A model generated the notes under the pieces. It worked only from the letters and a program-made list of their open reading frames with translations, ran no database searches and had not been told where the DNA came from. A stretch of DNA of 64,000 nt from Antedon mediterranea. Its lineage: Eukaryota; Echinodermata; Crinoidea; Comatulida; Antedonidae. The translations under genes were made by a program, and so were the position numbers. Location: contig NC_092679.1 of assembly GCF_964355755.1 (NCBI RefSeq), forward strand, positions 6,756,001 to 6,820,000, read 5' to 3'. Shown in pieces: positions 46,306 to 56,439 of the stretch (position 1 is its first letter; every line of letters starts with the position of its first letter).

Positions 46306-46309
46306 CTTT
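46297..46309 (-). promoter_or_regulatory. YY1/TISU-like element overlapping the BIRC6 start codon
   Basis: The start codon lies in GAAAGATGGCTGCC, close to the YY1 consensus AAnATGGCGGC and to the TISU initiator (SAASATGGCGGC, two mismatches). This family of elements is known from TATA-less genes with very short 5' UTRs. The match is by eye only. Confidence 0.35.
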
Positions 46310-46314
46310 CATGA

Positions 46315-46322
46315 TGACGTCA
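46315..46322. promoter_or_regulatory. Full palindromic CRE site TGACGTCA upstream of BIRC6
   Basis: A perfect TGACGTCA lies 10 bp upstream of the BIRC6 start codon, in a position compatible with a proximal promoter or very short 5' UTR. Full CREs are also present inside unrelated repeats of this window (e.g. near 44,936, 45,411 and 48,580), so function is not assured. Confidence 0.35.
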
Positions 46323-46405
46323 TATTAAATAGGGGTTTTCCAAATTAAAACAGCGCCCCCATACAGATAAGTAAGTCCGTAAGAAAAAAGATTTTTTGGT
46401 TATAT

Positions 46406-46442
46406 CAGGGAAGAGTTAAATTACAATTGTATCTCTTCCCTG
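46406..46442. mobile_element. 37-bp hairpin element with 7-bp duplication
   Basis: CAGGGAAGAGTTAAATTACA followed by ATTGTATCTCTTCCCTG forms a near-perfect hairpin and is flanked exactly by GTTATAT on both sides. It lies about 100 bp upstream of BIRC6. Confidence 0.65.
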
Positions 46443-46449
46443 GTTATAT

Positions 46450-46994
46450 TATGTACCTCTCTATGGTTATTTGATAATATTATATAATATCTATCATCAA
46501 TACATCAATACGCTTCATCGTAAATAAAATAATTGTCTAAATACTAAATACGACAGGCTACCTATCGGTGGGCAGAGCACTAAGCCTATGATTAATTCGA
46601 CATTTTTATTCAAGATTTCGTTATATAGGCCTATATATTATTCACAATATATTATGTATTGTCTGTACGATGAAATAAAATTAAAGTAAAATCAGTAAAT
46701 GTGCCCTCATATTTTATTTGCTGAAATCATCAAACAAAAGTTTTTTTCTTTAGCGTCTGGCAAATTAAAATGAATCAACAGCGCGCTCTATAATGGTGTT
46801 AGGTGACTTCCTAGTTCAAAGTCTTGCCAAAATAGGAACTCGTAACGGTCCTTTGATATTACGTTAGGCTGCGACAAATGCCACAGGGTACTGCACTCCT
46901 AATCCTCCGTGGCACGCGGTATCTTTTAAGGGGCGTGGAACGCATCGTGTCTGTCGCAGCCATAAACCATTTGATCTCCGGTGCTTAGCATCCT
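46450..46994. other. BIRC6 upstream sequence, no gene seen
   Basis: 46,790-46,990 is less AT-rich (GCGCGCTC, GGGGCGTGG, GGCACGCGG) and could hold promoter elements, but no ORF or clear exon is supported. Confidence 0.4.
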
Positions 46995-47167
46995 CAGGGA
47001 AAAATTTCATTTTAAAATCTCGTTTAGCAATACTGTATTGCTAATCAAACTGATTTTTGAGTCGAGAAACAGTTTTCTATCGTATTTTTTGCTACACAAT
47101 TGTAGAAATGTGTAGCAAGAAGGTTCTTTTGTATAGCTTTTTGCTATGCTGGCGAAATTATTCCCTG
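46995..47167. mobile_element. CAGGGAA-MITE copy B (5-bp duplication)
   Basis: CAGGGAAAAATTTCATTTTA to GGCGAAATTATTCCCTG, 173 bp, flanked on both sides by ATCCT (46,990-46,994 and 47,168-47,172). The interior shares CTAATCAAACTGATTTTTGA and TGTATAGCTTTTTGCTATGC with copies A and C. Confidence 0.85.
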
Positions 47168-47879
47168 ATCCTCTTGTTAGATTGCCTTGGTGGTCAAAGG
47201 AGATCGGCTATGTGTGATAGAGAATGGTAATCTGACATGTGGATGGCTACAAACGTCATGACAAAGCATACTTTTTTATATTATTTATTTACTTTATACT
47301 TATTGCACCGTCTCAATAGACTGATATAAAAGGAGATTCAATAACGTTCACAATTCATTACCATCTTTTTAACTCATTAGATGAATTTAAATTTTGATTT
47401 TTTAATCGGGATACCATTTATGATAGTACTAATTAATAAATGATTGTTTCGACAGTTGTATAAGTTACCGTGCGAGAAGTTATGCACATAACGTAAATAT
47501 AATATTACTGTATTTATATTTAATTTAATATTTTAAAGATTTATAAAAAAATATAAGCCTATAACATAATCCGAAATTGATGCCTCATTAGTCTATTAGA
47601 GTAGTTTTAATTCAAAACTCAATTTCAAATTGTTGAAGTTTTAAATCGCGCATAACATACCAAAGAAAAGAAGCAACAGCACAAAGTAGTTCTTCTCACG
47701 AACAACAGGTGTTATGACGTAATAGTTAATACGTACATTTATTGATCAGCATTGATTAAGTGTAAATATCCGTCACAGTAAACAAAACCGCGAATTGCGC
47801 CTCGTATGATAATCGTTACGCCTCAATGAATTCATCCAGGAATTGAAAAACAACAAACCGCTCTCACTGCTTATTCGAC

Positions 47880-47949
47880 ACTGAGCAAGTGTAGATGTGC
47901 TTATTTTTAACAGCTTACTTTGCACACTTAACGCCTATTTTTAGCTCAG
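47880..47949 (+). other. Possible untranslated first exon of a plus-strand gene
   Basis: Sequence ending in CTCAG followed by GTAAGT at 47,950 is a perfect 5' splice site, in a less AT-rich patch divergent from BIRC6. It could be the first exon of the plus-strand gene whose coding exon is at 57,703. The start is arbitrary and the link is inference. Confidence 0.2.
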
Positions 47950-48302
47950 GTAAGTTCAGGTTTTAGCAATATATCTTAAGTAAATCCCGTTTACACTTTT
48001 GTATTTGTTATGAGTATTAAAACCAATGAAAACATCGGCTGGTTGCCATGCAATCAAACGTCTCCCATGGAGGGAAAGCAACTGGTAAAGTTTTGTTTAG
48101 GGTCCCATGGAGGGGGGTCCCAATGTAAGCTCAGTATTAAAGCAACCACTGTCCTGTGTGTGATGAGTTATGCAAGACAAAGGCTAAGATTCAGGTAGCC
48201 ATATTTTTTAGAAATTATTAAATGTACTGTACATGTTTTGTTTTCTTTTAAATTTTTTTTTTAGATTTTAAGAATCATGGGATTTATATATTATAACACT
48301 TT

Positions 48303-48611
48303 TACTCGGGGTACCCGAGTCTAGGACTTACTCATTTTTTCCTCTTCTTCTTCTTCCATCTGGACACTATTGAGTAAAAAGTGCGATTTTTAAAGTACTA
48401 CTCCTCCCTTATTAGTTGTAGTATTGAGCTGGGATTTGGCATGAATATACTACAGGGATATGTCCTAAAATCTATAGAGCCGGATTTTTAAATTTCAAAC
48501 CGGATGCAGCCATATGACGTCTCGAAGATGGTACCAATAGCGGTATTTGGTAGGTGACGTTACATCCGGTCTTATGACGTCATTACAGCTTCTTTCGCTG
48601 TACCCCGAGTA
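48303..48611. mobile_element. Possible MITE with TACTCGGGGTAC ends
   Basis: TACTCGGGGTACCCGAG on the left, GCTGTACCCCGAGTA on the right, 309 bp. Only about 12 bp of clean inverted terminus, so confidence is moderate. Confidence 0.45.
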
Positions 48612-48975
48612 TTGCACATTCGCGCTTGTTTGGGTTGTAATTATCTATAATTAAAGATATTCCAATCCAATGTCAAGGGATATATGTCCTTTAGTTACTT
48701 TTGGCTTACACACAGGTTAAGATTTTTTATACCTTCCAATAAAAAATAAACTTATCACAATTATCTTACTTATCAAGTACAATTTTCTTGACAATTAAAT
48801 TTATAACAAATTTATTAAAGTGTTTTTGACTGAACAGATTTAATATTTGAAATAACTGAAGTAGTAATGTCAACATACGAAATGAAATAACAATTTGGCG
48901 TGTTTGTTTTGTACTCCTGAGTGGATTCTTATTATTATTCTGCTGATATGCTTGTTGATATTTGATAGTATCCTG

Positions 48976-49885
48976 GGCGCTAGTTCCGTTTCGCACCTGT
49001 TTTTATTTCGACTTCCTTTTGACTCCAAATTGTTTTAAAGCAACTTATTGTGAATACTACACCTTAAAATTGGGCCTCATAAGTACTTTTATGGAGAAGA
49101 ATCACATAAAAAGTAACAAATAAATCCTTAAATTGATGATTTTACAGACATGTTTCTCGCATACCGTTCGCGAATTTAGCATACTCGAAGTTCAATATTT
49201 TTGTTTCTATGGAGCGCCAAAAGAGCAACAACAATAGATGGTTACAAACTCAGTGGAATGCGTCTTCTTATTATTTATTATTGAAATACACGTTTAATTT
49301 TAATATATTTTGTCAATAAAAATGCTTTAACATTTTACTGCTAATAATTTGCTGTTTTCAAATAGCAACCTACCCTAGGCCTTACTAAGAGTAAGACTAT
49401 CAGACTATTTAAGAGGAATATTATTTAGGCCTAGATCAGGTATACCCCTACAGCATGCAGTAATATGATGATGAATTTGTCGATTTTCATTCCTAAAAGT
49501 TCCTGCAAAAACCATGTACAGTATAAACAGTAATATTTTTGTTGCATTGACATTGACAAAATATGATAAAATTGAACGTAATTTTCACCAATAAATGCAT
49601 TAAATATACGCAATTTAATGAGTTTTTAGCCCTCTGTTATTATTGCTCTTTTGGCGCTCCATAGAAACAACAACATTGAACATGGAGTATGCGAAATTCA
49701 CAAACCGATGTGCGAGAAACACGTCTGTAAATTCATCAATTTAAAGGATTTATTTTTTACTTTTTGTGTGATCTCCTTCGTAAAAGTATTTTTGATGCCT
49801 AATTCTAAGGTGTGGTACTCACGATAAAGTTACTTAACCAATTTTGAGTCGAAATAAACGACAGGTGCGAAACGGAACTAGTGCC
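48976..49885. mobile_element. Large foldback element with about 250-bp inverted repeats
   Basis: The left arm GGCGCTAGTTCCGTTTCGCA ... TCTATGGAGCGCCAAAAGAG pairs with CTCTTTTGGCGCTCCATAGA ... TGCGAAACGGAACTAGTGCC. Arms are AT-rich and moderately diverged; the centre (49,225-49,640) is AT-rich without coding potential. No clear target duplication seen. Confidence 0.8.
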
Positions 49886-50216
49886 AAAAGATCTTCAAGG
49901 TTCTTGCAATTGTGAAAAATACTAGTACAGTAGAACCAAGGAGATCCCACTTTGTATCTATCTATAGACAGACTATTAATATTACATCTTAGCATGACTC
50001 TCCTGTTAAAAAGAATCTTGGATGGATCCCATGCAGACCCTGACGTTATAGTGGTTAATGTTACCTTATTATTACCTTACATTAGTCGATTGTTACGTTA
50101 GTGGGTGATACAGACCCTACTTTAAGGTGGACACTTTTGGATCCAACTAAAAGTTTAGTATCCCCTTAAAGGGGTGTCCGCAGGATATGGATTAGTCAAA
50201 GTAAAATGTTTCTTAA

Positions 50217-50390
50217 GACCAATTTACACAGATGAGTGGTATGGTAAGCTGAAAAAAAATTATTTCTAATTATAACCTTTTACACAAAACGCGGAGCATA
50301 CCTGCTAACCTGCTCAGGATTATAGATTTTACATGGGACAAGCACATGATTTTTCGCTTACCGTTACCACTCGTCTATGTAAACTGGCCT
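50217..50390. mobile_element. GGCCAATTTACACAG MITE copy 2
   Basis: GACCAATTTACACAGATGAG to CTCGTCTATGTAAACTGGCC, 174 bp, with ACATGGGACAAGCACATGAT inside. Confidence 0.8.
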
Positions 50391-50934
50391 TTATAGTTAG
50401 TAAAATAGGCGTGTCCTAAAGGAGACTGTTATATCCTCCTCTCCCCTCCCTTGCAAAATACAACAACAACATTGCACTGTCAGTGATATCATGCATCATC
50501 TCGTTAACTGATTGTGAGAGGTACGGTAATACTTATGTGTTCTTTGCAAGAAGTTGTGCAAACAGTGGTTTTACCATGACACCTTCCGGTACATTATGAT
50601 GATTATCTGTCAGCACTTACGTACAATGTCATTGTAATTGATGTTTACCGTTAATGTGAAGTTGCTTCGTAATTCAATCACACTTCAACTAACACCATTT
50701 TATAATTATATTGATATATTATTAACAGTACAGGTGTCCTGTTACCTAAACAATGATGTAGCCACAAGAAATAAAGTGGTGAGGTTAAAACATTATCAAC
50801 CGTACTGGTGGCTACGGCCATGCTCAACAACACCAATTGTGTTTTACAATGTTCCTGTTCAGCTTGATATTGTTTTGCTTGTCAGCTCTGCAGTTTTACT
50901 TCAATATTTGTAAAGCAGTAGTGCAGATCCCTCC

Positions 50935-51545
50935 TTTGGGACACCTCTATAAATGGGACACTCTGCTGTAAAATGAATGTGGGACAATATCTTGTTACAC
51001 TATGTCTAACCTTTTAAGGGGATACTCTGCTGTAAAATGAATGTGGGACAATACCTTGTTACACTATGTCTAACCTTTTAAGGGGACACTCTGCTGTAAA
51101 ATGAATGTAGGACAATACCTTGTTACACTATGTCTAACCTTTTAAGGGGACACTCTGCTGTAAAATGAATGTGGGACAATACCTTGTTACACTATGTTTA
51201 ACCTTTTAAGGGGACACTGTAAAATGAATGTGGGACAATACCTTGTTACACTATGTCTAACCTTTTAAGGGGACACTCTGCTGTAAAATGAATGTGGGTC
51301 AATACCTTGTTACACTATGTCTAACATTTTAAGGGGACACTCTGCTGTCAAATGAATGTGGGACAATACCTTGTTACACTATGTCTAACCTTTTAAGGAG
51401 ACACTCTGCTGTAGTGTAAAATGAATGTGGGACAATACCTTGTTACACTATGTCTAACCTTTTAAGGGGACACTCTGCTGTAAAATGAATGTGGGACAAT
51501 ACATTGTTACACTATGTCTAACCTTTTAAGGGGACACTTTGTTAG
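50935..51545. repeat. 64-bp tandem repeat derived from a pogo-like element
   Basis: Nine copies, 64 bp apart, containing TTTTAAGGGGACACTCTGCT, GTAAAATGAATGTGGGACAA and TACCTTGTTACACTATGTCT. The AAGGGGACAC core is that of the dispersed pogo-like family. Confidence 0.88.
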
Positions 51546-51915
51546 GCCCCAAAGGCATCCTCTTAACAAGAGTTTTAGTAAGTACTAGAATTGATGAAAA
51601 TGTATGTTACTAAAAGTACTAAATTCATGCAAAAGTAATCAAGAAAAAAAAGATCTGTCAATTATAAGTTTAGTTGTATTTTAAATTGTCTGTAATTTGC
51701 CTTCCTGGCAATAATGTATTCTGTTCCCCCAAGACGTGAATGTTTTATAAATGATAATGATTTGCAGTACATCAATTATACTAAGTTTATAAATGACAGG
51801 TTTATAGTTGTTGAATAATTTTGTAATTGTGAGTTGTGAGAGTAAAATAAAACTACATTCAATCTACAGTAGAAAATATGTATTTGTATAATTATATACT
51901 GTATATATACTCATT

Positions 51916-52020
51916 AGGCAAAGAACATTAATTCTAAACAGCCCGGTGATATACTGAAATTTAAATAATTAATTTGAAACGATACAGATGAGGAAAATCT
52001 GTGAAAATGAGAAAAATTCA
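51916..52020. mobile_element. SINE-like element tail fragment
   Basis: AGGCAAAGAACATTAATTCT ... GATGAGGAAAATCTGTGAAA, the tail only, in the orientation of copy 1 (plus strand reads the complement). Confidence 0.75.
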
Positions 52021-52169
52021 TAGAAAGAGGGAACGTTATTTGTTACAAACATCATGCTTGCGCTATTATAACTAGACAATTTTACGTTACGTAACATTAT
52101 TAAAGCAAAATGTAAATGAGTTCACAGCACCTTCATTGAATTTACTCAATAGAGTCATACAGTATACAT

Positions 52170-52450
52170 TAAAGATGTATTGTCCCACAAAAACATGAAA
52201 AATGAAGATTAATTAATTTTGTAGTTTTAATAAAGTTAATTACTTCCGTAGAAAAAAAATAATGTTTTCACTTATAAAATGACAAAATAACAAAATAAAT
52301 GGTTAAATTTCACCAAAAACCATTGGCTGCCAGCCAATTTGACAATTTTTTGCTTTGAATTACAGTTTTTTCAGGTAAATACATTTTTTTTAATGGTATA
52401 TTAAAAAAAAAAGCATTTTTTTTTTTTTTAGGGGGACAATCTTTAACGCA
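52170..52450 (+). repeat. Dispersed AT-rich repeat, copy 1
   Basis: AACATGAAAAAT, GGTTAAATTTCACCAAAAAC, CATTGGCTGCCAGCCAATTT and the closing GGGGGACAATCTTTAA correspond to the copy at 53,385-53,670 in the same orientation. Confidence 0.75.
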
Positions 52451-53384
52451 ATGTCGTGTTATTAAGCAATATAAGCTTAGAAACTGTTATTAAAAGAATA
52501 CATTTGATATACTTCAAGTATAATTTAAAAGTGGGACAGTCGTGTATATACATGACTTGAATGAATATTAATAACAAAATCATATTTTACTGAATATTTC
52601 GTCAAATATAAAATGTCGCTTGGTTTTCTCTTCAGCTTTTGCATAGAATCTCATTTCAATTAGAAATTCTACCACTCTCCCAATTCATCTGGTATTTCCA
52701 AATGGAAACCTATTATTATATGCATTAGCTTAATTGGCTGCGGTTCTTTGAAGTTTTTTTTTATGTTTAATTTAAAAGTGCATGTTTCTACAGACTTGAA
52801 ATAAAAAATATTAAGGAATAAATTCATTTTTAATCATTAAAATATTATTTTATTTTTTAATATTTTTATTTATTAAATTATACAAATTGGAATGCACCGA
52901 AGTTGATTAAAATTCAGTTATATGCTCATATAATTCTTGCATAATTTGTTAACAATAAACTTTTAAAAATTATAAACAACAATTTTTATTGCTCAATTTG
53001 CATTTTAGAAATTAAAATTCTGAATTTTAAATGAAATGCATCCCATTAACATTTACAAAAACAGCATGACAATAACTGCATTATATTTTTTTAAATATTT
53101 AGTCATTATTTTAGATGGTGTTTTGTAATGCAGTAAATTATTCTAACCATGGATCAGGAATTCAGACAGACCCCATTGTGATGGTTGTAAAAGACCAAGA
53201 TAATCAATTGTTACACATTGTGACTGGGTTATACATGATTGTTGTAAAGGAACCATTTAAAAATTATTCTACTGCAGTTACTGCAGTAACTATATCAATT
53301 TATCCACTTTATGACATTAAGCCTGTAATGTTTTTGGTGTTTTACATACCTCTCTATGACAAGCAAAATGCATTTTAAAGATTG

Positions 53385-53670
53385 TCTGGTTGTCTCCCCA
53401 AAAAACATGAAAAATAATCACTTCCCTAGAAAAAAAACCCAGAAAAATGTAATGTTTTAATTTTTCACTTAACTCATAAAATGAAATGGTTAAATTCAAC
53501 CAAAACCCCATTGGCTTGCAGCCAATTTGACTATTTTTTTGCTTTAAATTACAGTTTTTTAGGTATACTGTATATTTTTTTCCTGATCCAATTTGGTCAA
53601 AGTGGATATCTATTAGTTGACACTAAAATGGCGTATTGAAAAAAAAAATTAAGGGGGCAATATATCTTTA
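53385..53670 (+). repeat. Dispersed AT-rich repeat, copy 2
   Basis: AACATGAAAAATAATCACTT, GGTTAAATTCAACCAAAACC, CATTGGCTTGCAGCCAATTT and AAGGGGGCAATATATCTTTA; it contains about 90 bp more than copy 1 before the end. Confidence 0.75.
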
Positions 53671-54477
53671 AGCCATCTTTATAGGTTTGAAATTAAAAAA
53701 ATTGAATTAATATAGAATTGACCTCAACTACTTTACCATCAATGGTACTTCATTTTAAGCAAAAAACACATACAGAATAGTGGTACAGTACAGAATTGAA
53801 TATATAATACCATTGATAAAAGTGTAAAATCTCATTTGTAATACTTTTCACATTTTGAGTCCTTGAAATAATAATTGATGAATACTTTTAGTGTATCAGC
53901 AGCAGCAATTGAAATTGGACAAATAATTTGTTCCATTCCTGTCGATGATGATGATGACGTTTGGTGCAGGTGGGAGGTTTTCTGCCATTTATTTGCCATA
54001 GACCCAGTTTTTAATGACTTACATTTATATTGCTAGGCCATTGGGATGTTGTTGTTATTATGATACTGTTTAGTTACTATTTTCTTTGTGTCTTTTATAA
54101 GGATTTTGAGATTTTTAGTTTTTTATAGGAAAAAGAAAAAAAAATTGAGAAGCATAGATGATGACCTACTGTGTTGTATTTACCTTTTGACACTTTTATT
54201 AATTAACAAAAATATTAAGATACGTTAAATATTACTAGCAGCCAATTTACTAAAAGTATTAATCAACCAAAACTGAATTTCTTTTTTAATCTGTTTTGTT
54301 TTTTTAAATTTAAGTGAAAGATTATTTGAAGTGTTTTACTGTTATTCAATGCCAAAGGAAATCATAATTCCGGTTGTAACAACTCAGACGAAATACAAAC
54401 ATCTTATTTTGTATCCATTTACTGTACTATACTCTTACTGTACTATATTTTTTTGTGTTTTTTAAATTATAAATTCA

Positions 54478-54645
54478 CTTGCACTGATGAAGGGCTAGTA
54501 TTGCCCGAAAGCTCTGCTAATTTTTCTGGCTGTTTTACTTTATCGTTTTGATTTTAGCTTTTCGCTTTTTTTTTGTATCTCCATTGAGATCCAGCCACTG
54601 ATACCCACAGCATTGTCATTTTTTCAGTAATTTGCCTTTTGATTT
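54478..54645 (+). repeat. Dispersed repeat with CACTGATGAAGGGCTAGTA, uninterrupted copy
   Basis: GCACTGATGAAGGGCTAGTA, TTGCCCGAAAGCTCTGC, GGCTGTTTTACTTTATCG and CCATTGAGATCCAGCCACTG. It is the empty-site version of the inverted copy at 56,105-56,430 that carries CAGGGAA-MITE copy C. Confidence 0.8.
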
Positions 54646-55849
54646 ATATATACAAATCAGGCACAATCTTCTTTAAACAGAAAAAGCTTATCGGAGATAA
54701 TATCATTTATTTATTTAATTAATTATGATAGTAGATAAATAAGAAATTATGTTCCTATTGCTACTGTACACTACCAAAAAAATTCCCTGTAACTAAATTG
54801 ATTCATTTTCATTCATTCATATTCGTATTTATGTAGATTGTACATTTATTAATATTAAAATGTGACTTTAGTTGATCGTCTCACAACATTTATGCTATTA
54901 GAGTTTCTAAAAAAATATTTTAAATTATATCAAGTGTATTCATTATAATACAATCTAATATTTACCAGCGTTCAATTATTGTGATAATGTTTGCATTAAT
55001 GCCACACACCATTAACTTGCAAATTATTTTTTATATTGAAATTGACAATTATTTTCCTGCACATAATTGTCAGTGCAATAAATATATGCATAATCTGTAA
55101 TATAATATAGAATCTCTATTAAGGGGACCAAACAAAGTATCCGTTTGTGGATGTCTCCTGATTAGAAGGGTCCAGTGATTTTTGTTTATGGGAATAGTTT
55201 TTACTTAGGGAAAAATGGCTCTGTATTGACAAATTCTTTTATTTTAATTAATAATTAAGGCTTGTTTATTATAATTATAAATAAACAATGATAAATTAAA
55301 AAATAATGACAGAAACAAACTACAGAAAACAAAAGAAATGTTCATTCTAAAACAATATGGTAACCATTTTATACTATCTTTAAAAAAAAAGGGGGGGGGG
55401 GGGGGTTTGGATAAAATGTTTATTTATAATCATTTGTTGTCGTCCTAGTATAAATAGGTCTTTTACGTGGGCAGCGAAAAAAGTGTTCACTCATTCCTGG
55501 TATGGGCTAGATCTCTCTTACACAGAATTGGGTATGTCCAAAACAAAGTAATACCTTTCGGAATCTAGGTTCAGATATTCAACTAGAGTAGACCACAAAT
55601 AATCAATTCCAATTGCAATCAGGATAATATAGAAAATTTCAATTACCATAATCAATGTTGACTTAGAAGAAAAATCTCAATCGAATATAATATAAAGACT
55701 AAATGCACTCATATGAATTACAAATTAATATTGAGAATCGATCTGTGATTGCAATCGTGACCCTATTGCGTCATTGACTGATAATCTATAAATTGTCATG
55801 TAAATACTGCAATATATTGAATTAAAATAGGGACACCTACGGGACCAAA

Positions 55850-56025
55850 CAAAGTGTCCCCTTAATGGGAGTGTCCCTTAATATGGGAGTGTCCCTTAAT
55901 ATGGGAGTGCCCCTTAATATGGGAGTGCCCCTTAATATGGGAGTGTTTCCTTAATGGGAGTGTCCCTTAATATGGGATTGTCCCCTTAATGGGAGTGCCC
56001 CTTAATATGGGAGTCCCCTGAATAG
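55850..56025. repeat. Short TTAATATGGGAGTGTCCC tandem repeat
   Basis: Eight to nine units of about 18-20 bp within another degenerate pogo-like copy (GGGACCAAACAAAGTGTCCC precedes it). Confidence 0.8.
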
Positions 56026-56104
56026 TGGAATCACAAAGGAGGGATGTCTACAAATGATGTGTATACTCAAAATTGTACATAAATCCATAGGAAAATTACT
56101 GAAA

Positions 56105-56430
56105 AAATGACAATGCTGTGGGTATCAGTGTCTGGATCTCAAAGATACAAAAAAAAAAGCGAAAAGCTAAATCAAAATGATAAAGTAAAACCAGTGAAAA
56201 ATTTCATTAAAAAATTTTGTTTAGCAAAATTGCTAATCAAACTGATTGTTGAGTCGAGAAACATAGTTTTGTATTGCATTTTTTGCTACACAATTTGCGA
56301 AATGTGTAGCAATAAGGTTGTTTTGTATAGCTTTTTGCTATTCTACACTGGCGAAATTATTCCCTGAAAACAGCCAGGAAAATTAGCAGAGCTTTTGGGC
56401 AACACTAGCCCTTCATCAGTGCAAGTGAAG
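56105..56430 (-). repeat. Dispersed repeat with CACTGATGAAGGGCTAGTG, interrupted copy
   Basis: Complement of the repeat at 54,478, with the 175-bp MITE and its 5-bp duplication in the middle. The CCCGAAA of the other copy reads CCCAAAA here. Confidence 0.8.
56192..56366. mobile_element. CAGGGAA-MITE copy C (5-bp duplication), nested in another repeat
   Basis: CAGTGAAAAATTTCATT to GGCGAAATTATTCCCTG, 175 bp, flanked by AAAAC (56,187-56,191 and 56,367-56,371). The host repeat is also present without insertion at 54,478-54,645. Confidence 0.85.
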
Positions 56431-56439
56431 GAATTTGTA

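Noticed and set aside
44297-45109. Several overlapping ORFs of 77-81 codons, similar to one at 56,107
   Set aside because: They read through the CAGGGAA MITE and foldback element; the shared peptide comes from the repeat, not from a gene.
48010-48198. 62-codon ORF after the possible first exon at 47,949
   Set aside because: Lies in what would be the intron after a perfect GTAAGT donor; no composition or homology support.
53115-53378. 87-codon plus-strand ORF
   Set aside because: Overlaps a MITE terminus and a dispersed repeat; codon content not protein-like.
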